Positions 14,374 through 22,353 of a stretch of 22,664 nucleotides of DNA are shown one piece after another. A model generated the notes under the pieces. That model was not told where the DNA came from. It ran no database searches and worked only from the letters and a program-made list of their open reading frames with translations. Made by a program: the position numbers and the translations under genes. The stretch comes from Lachnospiraceae bacterium (GTDB lineage Bacteria; Bacillota; Clostridia; Lachnospirales; Lachnospiraceae): assembly GCA_900771195.1 (NCBI GenBank), contig CAAGMZ010000031.1, positions 1 through 22,664 on the forward strand, written 5' to 3'. Each line of letters begins with the position of its first letter. The stretch's first letter is position 1.

Positions 14374-16035
14374 TTACTGCTGCCCTTCATCTTCGTCAGA
14401 CTCTTCATCAGTCTCTTCATCCCATGAACTGAGAACCTGTCTCTTGCGGGCAAGCTCATCACTTTCAAGGTATTCATCATATGTCGTAATCTTGTCTATC
14501 AGCTTTCCGCCAACAAATTCCATAATTCTGTTGGCCGTTGTCTGAACGAACTGGTGGTCATGGCAAGAGAAAAGAGCCACGCCTGAAAATTTAATAAGTC
14601 CATTGTTAAGGGCTGTGATTGACTCCATATCAAGATGGTTGGTAGGTTCATCAAGCAGGAGTACATTGGCACCCATTATCATCATTTTGGAAAGGAGCAC
14701 TCTTACCTTCTCTCCTCCTGAAAGAACCTTGACCTTCTTAACACCGTCGTCACCGGCAAAGAGCATTCTGCCCAGAAATCCTCGTACATATGTCACATCT
14801 TTTTCCGGCGAATACCTCATAAGCCATTCGGTGATGGTGTCATCGCAATCAAACTCTTTTGTATTATCCTTGGGGAAATATGCCTGTGTTGTAGTGATTC
14901 CCCATTTATATGAACCGGAATCCGGCTCAAGCTCGCCTGCAAGAATTTTGAAAAGCGTTGTTTTGGCAATTTCATCAGAACCGACAAAAGCTATTTTGTC
15001 ATCATGGTTCACGGTGAAAGAAATGTTATCAAGCACTTTTACCCCATCAACAGTCTTGGAAAGATTCTCGACTGTGAGCACCTCGTTGCCGATTTCCCTT
15101 GCGGGTCTGAAATCAATATAAGGGTACTTGCGGCTTGAAGGTCTGATGTCATCAAGCTCTATCTTTTCAAGGGCTCTTTTACGTGATGTGGCCTGCTTTG
15201 ACTTTGACGCATTGGCTGAGAAACGCTGGATAAATTCCTGCAGTTCCTTAATCTTCTCCTCTTTACGCTTGTTGGCTTCCTTCATCTGCTTTATCATAAG
15301 CTGGCTTGACTCATACCAGAAGTCATAGTTGCCGGCATAAAGCTGGATTTTGCCATAATCTATGTCCGCAATCTGTGTGCAGACCTTATTCAGAAAATAT
15401 CTGTCATGTGAAACAACAATAACAGTGTTCTCAAAATCAATCAAAAAGTTTTCGAGCCATGCTATGGCATCGAGGTCAAGGTGGTTGGTAGGCTCATCCA
15501 GAAGAAGTATGTCCGGATTTCCGAATAACGCCTTTGCAAGCAAAACCTTCACTTTATAACTGCCGTTAAGCTCTGACATGAGTTTATAGTGATACTCAGT
15601 GTCTATTCCAAGTCCGTTAAGAAGCATTGCCGCATCTGACTCAGCTTCCCAGCCGTTAAGCTCTGCAAATTCGCCCTCAAGCTCACTGGCACGTATGCCG
15701 TCTTCCTCAGAGAAATCTTCCTTGGCATATATGGCATCCTTTTCCTTCATAATGTCATAAAGCCTTTTATTGCCCATTATCACCGTGTCCATAACGGTAT
15801 ATTCATCATATTTGAAGTGATCCTGCTCCAGAAAAGAAAGTCTCTCACCGGGAGACATTGTCACATCGCCCTTGCTTGGTTCCAGCTGCCCTGACAGAAT
15901 CTTGAGAAATGTGGATTTTCCGGCACCGTTGGCTCCAATCAGTCCATAGCAGTTACCGGGAGAAAACTTTATGTTTACATCCTCAAATAATGCTTTTTTG
16001 CCTATCCTGAGTGTTACATTGTTTGCACTAATCAT
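14374..16035 (-). CDS. ykpA: ABC-F family ATPase, YkpA/YbiT type
   Basis: A 553-residue soluble protein with two ATP-binding domains and no membrane segment, typical of ABC-F ribosome-associated factors. NBD1 has Walker A GANGAGKS (34-41), signature region ELNGSYKVKVLLA (155-167), Walker B ILLLDEPTNHLD (176-187) and SHDRYFLNK. The linker (about 240-310) includes RFSANASKSKQATSRKR, a hallmark of the YkpA/YbiT group. NBD2 has a degenerate Walker A, GSDEIAKTT (352-360), canonical LSGGEKV (438-444) and LLLDEPTNHLD (459-469). An acidic tail ends the protein (539-551). The exact role is unsettled; ABC-F proteins act on the ribosomal E site or in antibiotic protection, and this group is not a classical resistance type. 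It has its own promoter and a weak AAAGG site. Confidence 0.92.
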   Translation of the reverse strand: MISANNVTLRIGKKALFEDVNIKFSPGNCYGLIGANGAGKSTFLKILSGQLEPSKGDVTMSPGERLSFLEQDHFKYDEYTVMDTVIMGNKRLYDIMKEKDAIYAKEDFSEEDGIRASELEGEFAELNGWEAESDAAMLLNGLGIDTEYHYKLMSELNGSYKVKVLLAKALFGNPDILLLDEPTNHLDLDAIAWLENFLIDFENTVIVVSHDRYFLNKVCTQIADIDYGKIQLYAGNYDFWYESSQLMIKQMKEANKRKEEKIKELQEFIQRFSANASKSKQATSRKRALEKIELDDIRPSSRKYPYIDFRPAREIGNEVLTVENLSKTVDGVKVLDNISFTVNHDDKIAFVGSDEIAKTTLFKILAGELEPDSGSYKWGITTTQAYFPKDNTKEFDCDDTITEWLMRYSPEKDVTYVRGFLGRMLFAGDDGVKKVKVLSGGEKVRVLLSKMMIMGANVLLLDEPTNHLDMESITALNNGLIKFSGVALFSCHDHQFVQTTANRIMEFVGGKLIDKITTYDEYLESDELARKRQVLSSWDEETDEESDEDEGQQ

Positions 16036-16081
16036 AATAAATTATAACCTTTCTGTTTCTTTACATAACGCACTAAAAATA

Positions 16082-16110
16082 ATTATATTAAAAAAAACCT
16101 CTATTTGCAA
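16082..16110 (-). promoter_or_regulatory. Promoter of the ABC-F gene
   Basis: Minus-strand TTGCAA (16105-16110), 17-base spacer, perfect TATAAT (16082-16087), about 45 bases before the ATG. The spacer contains a run of eight T. It begins 17 bases after the sdaAA stop; no convincing hairpin separates the two, so readthrough from sdaAA is possible. Confidence 0.72.
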
Positions 16111-16126
16111 GCAATTATTACCAGTG

Positions 16127-16996
16127 CTACAGACTGCCGAGCGAATTTGTGATTTTCACTGCCGATGGCGTGGCTGCAAGTCCGCCCTCCCCTGTTTCCC
16201 TCAGGGCTTCGGGTATTGATTTTCCTACGCTCCTCATTGCATCAATAACCTCATCGGGAGGAACCCTGCTGTCTATGCCTGCCATTGACATATCTGCCCC
16301 TGTAAGTGCATTCACGGCCCCCATCACATTTCTTTTTATGCACGGTACCTCAACGAGTCCCGCAACAGGGTCGCATACAAGTCCAAGAAGGCTTTTAAGT
16401 GAAAGAGCAGCTGCATTAACTATTCGCCTTCCGTTGCCATGCATAAGATATGCAACGCCCCCTGCCGCCATCGCCGATGCTGCACCTATCTCAGCCTGAC
16501 ATCCGCCCTCGGCGCCTGCAAGAAATGCTCTGGATGCTATCACCCCGCCTATTCCGGCCGCAACATAGAGTGCTTTTACCATCTCATCTTCCGGTATCGA
16601 ATGCTCCTCTTCAACAGTGAGAAAAACTGCAGGGATTACTCCACATGAGCCTGCAGTGGGAGCAGCAACAATTCTTTTCATACAGGCATTTGACTCACCC
16701 ATCTTGATTGCTTTTTCCATCACTTTCCCAATAAAGGGACCGCAAATCGTTGTTCCATTCTCGCGTGCCTTCTGCATAAGATACCCGTCTTTTCCCGAAA
16801 GCCCGCTTGCCGAACATTTTTCATTGTCATAATCAGCATCTGCTGATTTCATTGCCGCATACATCTTCCGCATGCGTTCAAATGATTCCTCACAGGAAAT
16901 TCCCTGTTCCTTGCAATCATCCTCTTCAATCACTTTCCAGAACGGTTTTCCCGACTTTTCCTCTTCGATACATATCTCTTCTAATGACCTATACAT
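16127..16996 (-). CDS. sdaAA: L-serine dehydratase, iron-sulfur-dependent, alpha subunit
   Basis: A 289-residue catalytic subunit of the oxygen-sensitive [4Fe-4S] serine dehydratase, converting L-serine to pyruvate and ammonia. Family motifs are KMGESNACMKRIVAAPTAGS at 98-117 (followed by CGVIPAV), AEGGCQAEIGAASAMAAGG with Cys166, and GLVCDPVAGLVEVPCIKRN with Cys208 and Cys219. These three cysteines are the expected cluster ligands. AGIDSRVPPDEVIDAM lies near the C-terminus. Its ATG is inside the last codons of sdaAB (16-base overlap), so the subunits are translationally coupled in the beta-then-alpha order of the Firmicute two-chain form. Length is normal. Confidence 0.96.
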   Translation of the reverse strand: MYRSLEEICIEEEKSGKPFWKVIEEDDCKEQGISCEESFERMRKMYAAMKSADADYDNEKCSASGLSGKDGYLMQKARENGTTICGPFIGKVMEKAIKMGESNACMKRIVAAPTAGSCGVIPAVFLTVEEEHSIPEDEMVKALYVAAGIGGVIASRAFLAGAEGGCQAEIGAASAMAAGGVAYLMHGNGRRIVNAAALSLKSLLGLVCDPVAGLVEVPCIKRNVMGAVNALTGADMSMAGIDSRVPPDEVIDAMRSVGKSIPEALRETGEGGLAATPSAVKITNSLGSL

Positions 16997-17664
16997 TCAG
17001 ATTTTTCCTCCAAGCTGTAATATGTTACCTTTACGACACCTTCCAAATGCTCAAGCCATTTAATTGACTCATAAGGCACCTCTTTGTCACATTCTATTAC
17101 CATAACAGCGTTACCGCCCCTTCCGGATCTGTAAAGCTGCATTGTCGCAATATTGACTGATTTATGAGCCAGCATTGATGTAACTTCTGCCACATGCCCC
17201 GGCTGGTCAATATTGTGCACAATAAGTGTAGGGAAATCGCCGCAAAAGTTCACCGTCAGCCCATCAATCTCGCATATCCTTATTCGGCCTCCGCCTATTG
17301 AAGATGCAACAATTTCAAGTGTACGTCCCGAAGCTCCCTTTAATATCATTTTTACGGTATTGGGATGTACATCACCAAGGTCAGCCCCGGAAATGGTAAA
17401 CCTCATACCTTTTTCTTTTGCAAGACCAAAGCTTTCCGGTATGTCAACATCATCCACATGCATTCCGAGAAGTCCGGCAACCACTGCTTTATCGGTTCCG
17501 TGCCCCTTACCTGTTGCCTGAAATGAACCGTGAAAGTAAATTTCGGCCTCTGTAATACTCTCATCCATCAGTTTCCTTGAAACATTTCCAATCCTGACCG
17601 CTCCCGCTGTATGAGAACTTGACGGTCCAACCATGACAGGTCCTATGATGTCAAAAACATTCAT
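16981..17664 (-). CDS. sdaAB: L-serine dehydratase, iron-sulfur-dependent, beta subunit
   Basis: A 227-residue partner of SdaAA. The N-terminal domain contains DIIGPVMVGPSSSHTAGAVR (5-24), which carries the serine-binding SSSHTAG loop, and FHGSFQATGKGHGTDKA (44-60). A C-terminal ACT domain (about 147-220) has TLIVHNIDQPGHVAEVTSML and NIATMQLYRSGRGGNAVMVI, possibly a regulatory amino-acid site. The ribosome binding site is a spaced AAAGGA. It follows ung after 65 bases with no clear terminator or strong promoter between, so it may belong to the his/ung transcript or have a weak promoter of its own. Confidence 0.95.
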   Translation of the reverse strand: MNVFDIIGPVMVGPSSSHTAGAVRIGNVSRKLMDESITEAEIYFHGSFQATGKGHGTDKAVVAGLLGMHVDDVDIPESFGLAKEKGMRFTISGADLGDVHPNTVKMILKGASGRTLEIVASSIGGGRIRICEIDGLTVNFCGDFPTLIVHNIDQPGHVAEVTSMLAHKSVNIATMQLYRSGRGGNAVMVIECDKEVPYESIKWLEHLEGVVKVTYYSLEEKSECIGH

Positions 17665-17729
17665 TGTACTTACTGCGTCCTTTCCTTATGCCTTTTATTC
17701 TGTCACACGCAACAATAATGTATCCGGAA

Positions 17730-18407
17730 TCAGATATTTTCTATCTGCCAGTCTATCGGCTCTACGCCGTTTTCTTTGAGAAATTCATTGCATCTGCTGA
17801 AATGTCTGCATCCGAAAAATCCCCTGTACGCAGACAGCGGACTCGGGTGCGGTGCCTTTAGTACCAGATGTCTGGGATTATTAAGCATTGCTGCCTTTTT
17901 ACCCGCCGGAGCACCCCACAGCATATACACAATTGGCCTGTTCTGGGCATTGACAGCCTGAATAATTGCGTCGGTAAACTGCTCCCAGCCTTTTCCCTGA
18001 TGTGAGTTAGGCTCATGTGCCCTCACAGTAAGCACCGTGTTAAGCAGAAGCACGCCCTGATCTGCCCAATGCTTTAAATATCCGTTATTGGGAATATAGC
18101 ACCCAAGATCATCATGAAGTTCTTTGTAAATATTTTGAAGTGACGGAGGAATCTCCTTCTGGTCCGGAAGCACAGAAAAACTAAGTCCATGCGCCTGATG
18201 CGCATTGTGATAAGGGTCCTGTCCAAGCAAAAGCACCTTGACATTGCTTAATGGTGTAAACTTCAATGCATTCATAATATCATCAGCAGGGGGATAAATC
18301 ACAGCCCTGCCGTATTCAGTTTTAACAAAATTATATAACTCTCTGTAGTAAGGTTTCTTAAACTCCGCAGAAATGGCGGGAATCCAGTCATTATCAAGTG
18401 CGCTCAT
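17730..18407 (-). CDS. ung: Uracil-DNA glycosylase, family 1
   Basis: A 225-residue base-excision repair enzyme that removes uracil from DNA. It has the water-activating loop GQDPYH at 62-67 with Asp64, the PPSLQNIYKEL segment at 87-97, LLLNTVLTVR at 120-129, and the DNA-intercalating motif HPSPLSAYRG with His187. These are the family 1 signatures, and the length is normal. The ATG follows GAGG with six bases between. It starts 11 bases after the hisF stop, so it is probably cotranscribed with hisH-hisF although functionally unrelated. Confidence 0.97.
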   Translation of the reverse strand: MSALDNDWIPAISAEFKKPYYRELYNFVKTEYGRAVIYPPADDIMNALKFTPLSNVKVLLLGQDPYHNAHQAHGLSFSVLPDQKEIPPSLQNIYKELHDDLGCYIPNNGYLKHWADQGVLLLNTVLTVRAHEPNSHQGKGWEQFTDAIIQAVNAQNRPIVYMLWGAPAGKKAAMLNNPRHLVLKAPHPSPLSAYRGFFGCRHFSRCNEFLKENGVEPIDWQIENI

Positions 18408-18418
18408 CTTTTTCCTCG

Positions 18419-19180
18419 CTATACTCTCACAGGTATTCCCCTGCCTGCAAGATATTTCTTAAGATCCGATATTTCAAGTTCTTTATAATGAAACAGCGAA
18501 GCCGCAAGTGCTGCCTCAGCATGTCCATTCTCAAATGCGTCATAAAAATGTTCCATTTTTCCGGCTCCGCCTGATGCGATTACCGGTATTCCCACGCTGT
18601 CAGCGATTGTCCTTGTAAGCTTTAGATCATATCCTTCCTTGGTCCCGTCGCCATCCATACTCGTAAGAAGAATTTCTCCCGCTCCAAGCTTATATGCCTT
18701 CTGAGCCCACTCGACAGCATCAAGGCCTGTGTTTATCCTTCCGCCGGATCTGTACACTTCCCAGCCATCACCATCCTGACGCCTCTTGGCATCAATAGCC
18801 ACTACAACACACTGGCTTCCAAACTTCAATGCCGCCTCACTTATGAGCTCCGGCCTGTTGATTGCTGCAGAATTCACTGAAACCTTATCCGCACCTTCTC
18901 TCAGCAACGCCTTAAAATCATCAACTGTCCTTATTCCCCCGCCGACGGTAAAAGGAATGAAAACCTTTTCTGCAACGCGTCTTACAAGTTCAACAGTCGT
19001 GTTTCTCTCATCCGAAGTTGCCGTTATGTCGAGGAATACCAGTTCATCGGCCCCCGCTCTGTCGTATTCGGCAGCCACCTCCACAGGGTCACCCGCATCG
19101 CGAAGATTAACAAAATTTGTTCCTTTTACAACTCTGCCGTTATTGCAGTCAAGACATGGTATAATTCTTTTGGTATACAT
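18419..19180 (-). CDS. hisF: Imidazole glycerol phosphate synthase, cyclase subunit
   Basis: A 253-residue (beta/alpha)8 cyclase that converts PRFAR plus ammonia to imidazole glycerol phosphate and AICAR. The two catalytic aspartates are present: Asp11 in IPCLDCNNGRVVKG and Asp130 in VVVAIDAKR. Phosphate-binding segments include TVGGGIRTVDDF near 78-89, LLTSMDGDGTKEGYD, and PVIASGGAGKMEHF. The usual VKDG after Asp11 is CNNG here, a small variation. It lies nine bases after hisH with AGGAG as binding site; the two products form the HisHF complex. Confidence 0.98.
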   Translation of the reverse strand: MYTKRIIPCLDCNNGRVVKGTNFVNLRDAGDPVEVAAEYDRAGADELVFLDITATSDERNTTVELVRRVAEKVFIPFTVGGGIRTVDDFKALLREGADKVSVNSAAINRPELISEAALKFGSQCVVVAIDAKRRQDGDGWEVYRSGGRINTGLDAVEWAQKAYKLGAGEILLTSMDGDGTKEGYDLKLTRTIADSVGIPVIASGGAGKMEHFYDAFENGHAEAALAASLFHYKELEISDLKKYLAGRGIPVRV

Positions 19181-19189
19181 ATCAGGCTC

Positions 19190-19795
19190 CTAAATTTCCG
19201 CAAAATTTTTTAAGATTTCAAGTCCAACTCTGCCGCTTTTTTCCGGATGAAACTGACAGGCAAAAATGTTATTTTTCTCAACCGACGCATCTACATGCGC
19301 TGCATACTCGGTGGTTGCTGCCACTATTCCTTCATCCGCAGCCTTGAGATAATAAGAATGAACAAAATACACATAAGACTGATTGGGGACATTCTTAAAA
19401 AGTGTGGCTCCGGCTTTTATGTCAAGTGAATTCCAGCCTATCTGCGGCACCTTGTATCCCTTATCTTCGGGAAAACGGATTATCTTGCCCGGAAGAATTC
19501 CGAGTCCCGCAACTCCCTCTGATTCCTCACTGCTTTCAAAAAGAAGCTGGAGGCCCAGACATATTCCGAGAAAAGGTTTCCCCTTGTCCGTAACATTATG
19601 TATGGTTTCTGTCAGCCCATACTCATTAAGTCTGTGCATTGCGTCTCCAAACGCCCCGACGCCCGGCAAAATAACCTTGTCTGCCTGCTCTATGAGCTTT
19701 CTGTCCCTGGTGACAATGCATTTCTCTCCAAGATAATCAAGTGCTTTCTCAACGCTTTTTATGTTACCTGCATCATAATCAATTACCGCTATCAT
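19190..19795 (-). CDS. hisH: Imidazole glycerol phosphate synthase, glutaminase subunit
   Basis: A 201-residue class I glutamine amidotransferase that supplies ammonia to HisF. The triad is visible: nucleophile Cys79 in LGICLGLQLLFE, with His183 and Glu185 in CQFHPEKSG. The N-terminus MIAVIDYDAGNIKSVEKAL and LPGVGAFGDAM are family signatures. The ATG overlaps the 3' end of the upstream membrane-protein gene by 17 bases and is preceded by a strong GGAGGAG within that gene, which implies coupled translation. hisF follows nine bases later. No other his gene is adjacent. Confidence 0.98.
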   Translation of the reverse strand: MIAVIDYDAGNIKSVEKALDYLGEKCIVTRDRKLIEQADKVILPGVGAFGDAMHRLNEYGLTETIHNVTDKGKPFLGICLGLQLLFESSEESEGVAGLGILPGKIIRFPEDKGYKVPQIGWNSLDIKAGATLFKNVPNQSYVYFVHSYYLKAADEGIVAATTEYAAHVDASVEKNNIFACQFHPEKSGRVGLEILKNFAEI

Positions 19796-21224
19796 CAGGA
19801 ACTCCTCCGTAGCTTTCTAAAATGTCATAGTACTTATCATAGCTTGTCATTGAGTAATAATCAAGTGCAAGTTCTTCACTTATCCCATATTCGGATAATA
19901 TGGCAAGCAGTTTGTCATACACTCCCTGAACCTGAGATTCAACTTCGTACTGCAATATCCTGTCCGAAAACTTTGTTCTGCGTCCCACAGCCTGAATTAC
20001 CGCATCAAGTGCTCCTGCAGTGTTATTCATAACCAAATTGCTTTCATATGATTCAAGTCCCTGGTACACCATCATTACAGTCTCAACTTTTCCGTAAAAC
20101 TCCTTATCATCATCCCTTATATCCATTCCTGCAAGGGTGTCATACGCCTTTGTGTAATTTCCGACCTCAAAATATTCTCTTGCATGTGACATGGAATTTT
20201 TATAAACAAAAATCTTACTGCCGACTATAACCAACGCAGCTATCACGGCTGCAACAAGAACCGCTTTGGCAATTGAAGATACCGGAAGCTTTTCCTGCGC
20301 ACCCTTGGGAGCCTTTGGCGCCTTCGGAGGCTTGGGCTTTTTTTCTTTCTTTACCTTAGGCTTTCTTTCCTTTGGTTTCTTTTCTTTTTTGGGCTTTTTC
20401 TCTTTGATGTCTATATCTTCCGGCTTTGCATCGGAAAGTGTATCCTTGTCAGCGTAAAATGCATCAATGAGCTTCTGATTTTCATCGCCCCCGGTTTCAT
20501 CTCCGGTTTCAGGATTTTCTTCCTCCACAAAAAAACTTTTAAGACTGAATTTTTTCTTGTCGGATTTATCTTTTTTCTTTTTTTCTTTTTTCTTTTTGTC
20601 CTTTTTCTTATCAGCTTTCGGTTCTTCTTGCTGAATTTCTGCATTCGGACCATCAAAGGCCGCGCTCGCAACAGGATTTTCATCAGTCGGATTACCTGCT
20701 GTGGTATCACTGCCGCCTACACTCTGCTCATCAAGAACCGGACCAAAATCTTCCGCTTCAGCCGACGGTTCATACGAATCAATATTCTCATCATCCAAGG
20801 CTATTATGTCGTCAGAATCAGATGCTGTATTATCCTCATCAGAATACCAATCCTGTGTCGGATTATCAAAATCAGCGTTGCTGTCTATTATGTCTTTGAG
20901 ATTGTCAACTATCTCATCTGCTGATTCTTCAACTGTTTCATCTGCTGATTCTTCCACTGTTTCATCAGATAATTCTTCTGCAATTCCGTCAAACTGTTCT
21001 TCCGATATTTTATCGTCTATCGTATCGTCCGTCTCCGAAGGATTCATAGTAGAAAAATTCTCCAATGCGGCGGCTGTCTCATCAATGACATCGTCAAAGC
21101 TTTCATCTGTATGAGCTGTTTCTTCCGCAGAATCATCCGTCTCATCCTTCAAATATTCATCCGATATCATAGCGCTCTTAAGCAGCTTATCCAGATATTC
21201 TTCTTCGTTGTTATCACCCGCCAT
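19779..21224 (-). CDS. Uncharacterised acidic/lysine-rich single-pass membrane protein
   Basis: I do not recognise this 481-residue protein. Residues 1-205 are very acidic (Asp/Glu/Ser/Thr) and probably disordered, with an 8-residue repeat DETVEESA twice at 87-102. A lysine block (203-227) and a second Lys/Pro block (274-308, KPKPPKAPKAPKG) flank another acidic stretch. One hydrophobic helix at about 318-340 (VLVAAVIAALVIVGSKIFV) follows. Residues 345-481 look folded and helical, with a TPR-like AREYFEVGNYTKAYDTLAGM. The positive-inside rule puts the long charged N-terminus in the cytoplasm and the C-terminal domain outside. There is no signal peptide or catalytic motif. GGAGG precedes the ATG. 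It lies 18 bases after cheV and overlaps hisH, so it is probably in the same transcript. Confidence 0.85.
   Translation of the reverse strand: MAGDNNEEEYLDKLLKSAMISDEYLKDETDDSAEETAHTDESFDDVIDETAAALENFSTMNPSETDDTIDDKISEEQFDGIAEELSDETVEESADETVEESADEIVDNLKDIIDSNADFDNPTQDWYSDEDNTASDSDDIIALDDENIDSYEPSAEAEDFGPVLDEQSVGGSDTTAGNPTDENPVASAAFDGPNAEIQQEEPKADKKKDKKKKEKKKKDKSDKKKFSLKSFFVEEENPETGDETGGDENQKLIDAFYADKDTLSDAKPEDIDIKEKKPKKEKKPKERKPKVKKEKKPKPPKAPKAPKGAQEKLPVSSIAKAVLVAAVIAALVIVGSKIFVYKNSMSHAREYFEVGNYTKAYDTLAGMDIRDDDKEFYGKVETVMMVYQGLESYESNLVMNNTAGALDAVIQAVGRRTKFSDRILQYEVESQVQGVYDKLLAILSEYGISEELALDYYSMTSYDKYYDILESYGGVPDDSGN
20919..20966 (-). repeat. Two tandem 24-bp repeats inside the acidic membrane-protein gene
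   Basis: 20919-20942 and 20943-20966 differ at one base and encode DETVEESA twice. A third, degraded copy continues in DEIVD. The repeat keeps the frame, so it is a coding length-variation site rather than a regulatory element. Confidence 0.85.
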
Positions 21225-21242
21225 AAAATCCTCCGAAAAGCA

Positions 21243-22154
21243 TTATTTTTTCAAAATAAGCTTGTCAATAGCTTCAACAAGCATGCCAATCTCCGGCTTG
21301 CTAAGCTGTGCATCTGCACCAAGCTGCTCACCCTTAACCTTCATCTCATCATTAATCAGCGATGAGAAAATCACAACAGGTACCTTATTTAGAGTATCAT
21401 CACTCTTTATAAGCTTAGTGAGTCTGTGACCGTCCATCAGCGGCATCTCTATATCCGTAATAACGCAGCTTACATGACTAAGAATATCTTCCTTATGCTC
21501 CTGTCCAAGTGCACTCAGCTTATCCCAACAGTCCTGTCCGTTGGAGGAAAGATCAAGGTTAACATATCCCGCTTTCTTAAGTGAATCTGCAATCAGCCTG
21601 ATAAGAAGCCCTGAGTCTTCTGCAATAAAGATAGGATAATTCATTCTTTCTCTTGAAGCATATTTGTCAACATCACTAACCTTCAGTCCTGTCTCCGGAG
21701 CAATGTCAGACACAATATGCTCAAAATCAAGTATAACAATAAGTCTTTCATCAATCTTTACCACGCCTGTCGTAATTCCCGCATCCCCGTAACTCAAAGT
21801 AGCATCCGGCGTAATAATATCAGTCCATGACACTCTGTGAATTCCGCAAACCTTATGTACATGGAATGCAATATTAAGTTTGTTGAAATTTGTCACGATA
21901 AGCATATCTCCGTTAATATCATCAGATGCAGGTGTATGTGTTACCTTTGCAAGATCAATAACGGTAATCATAACATCTCTTGGCATAAAGATGCCTTCGA
22001 CAAACTCATGTGAATTAGGCACAGGTGTAATCGGTCTGTAAGTCAGAATTTCTTTAATCTTGGCAACATTTATGCCATAATGATTGTTGCCGACAATAAA
22101 TTCCAGAATTTCAAGTTCATTTGTTCCGTTTTCCAATAAAATATTAGTTTCCAT
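21243..22154 (-). CDS. cheV: CheV-type chemotaxis coupling protein (CheW domain plus receiver)
   Basis: A 303-residue protein with a CheW-like domain at about 10-155 (LEILEFIVGNNHYGINVAKI, then KEILTYRPITPVPNSHEFV and GIFMPRDVMITVIDL) and a response-regulator receiver at about 174-300. Receiver landmarks are the acidic pair ED at 179-180, phospho-acceptor Asp234 in CVITDIEMPLMDG, and Lys286 in LSKPEIG. CheV couples chemoreceptors to CheA and uses phosphorylation for adaptation. The ATG at 22154 is preceded by AAAGGAG. A TTG at 22199 would add 15 residues without a binding site, so I reject it. No other chemotaxis gene is nearby. It heads the array that leads to the membrane protein and hisH. 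Confidence 0.93.
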   Translation of the reverse strand: METNILLENGTNELEILEFIVGNNHYGINVAKIKEILTYRPITPVPNSHEFVEGIFMPRDVMITVIDLAKVTHTPASDDINGDMLIVTNFNKLNIAFHVHKVCGIHRVSWTDIITPDATLSYGDAGITTGVVKIDERLIVILDFEHIVSDIAPETGLKVSDVDKYASRERMNYPIFIAEDSGLLIRLIADSLKKAGYVNLDLSSNGQDCWDKLSALGQEHKEDILSHVSCVITDIEMPLMDGHRLTKLIKSDDTLNKVPVVIFSSLINDEMKVKGEQLGADAQLSKPEIGMLVEAIDKLILKK

Positions 22155-22198
22155 AATACACTCCTTTGCATCAAACATTAATCCGCATGTACCCACCA

Positions 22199-22204
22199 AT
22201 TATA
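22199..22204 (-). promoter_or_regulatory. Possible -10 element of cheV
   Basis: A perfect minus-strand TATAAT lies about 45 bases before the cheV ATG, between the rRNA terminator and the gene. No credible -35 (only T-rich sequence) and no sigma-28 consensus are seen, so this is weak. Confidence 0.3.
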
Positions 22205-22229
22205 TGTCTAATTTTAGCATAAAAAAGAG

Positions 22230-22268
22230 AAAAAAAAAAGAGGTAGTCGAACTATTTTCGACTATCTC
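22230..22268 (-). terminator. Intrinsic terminator of the rRNA operon
   Basis: A minus-strand hairpin with 12-base arms (22257-22268 against 22240-22251, one mismatch) and a five-base loop is followed by ten T (22230-22239). It lies about 90 bases beyond the 23S 3' end. The 206-base region 22155-22360 holds this terminator, the possible cheV -10 and a GTTTTGAAGGAAC segment resembling conserved spacer sequence in Firmicute rRNA operons; no 5S gene is present. Confidence 0.9.
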
Positions 22269-22353
22269 CTAAATTCTTGTTCCTTCAAAACCACACACCG
22301 AAACGATATTAAGAATCTCGACTTCCTGAAATAACTTCCTCTTCTTCCAAACC

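Noticed and set aside
16111..16126. Terminator between sdaAA and the ABC-F gene
   Set aside because: A T-run exists but no GC-rich stem precedes it; the sequence is better explained as the ABC-F promoter.
20919..20966. Possible CRISPR or regulatory repeat
   Set aside because: The repeats are directly adjacent, lack spacers, and preserve the reading frame of an acidic protein.
22155..22199. N-terminal extension of CheV from a TTG at 22199
   Set aside because: The extension is not CheW-like and lacks a binding site, whereas the ATG at 22154 has AAAGGAG at good spacing.
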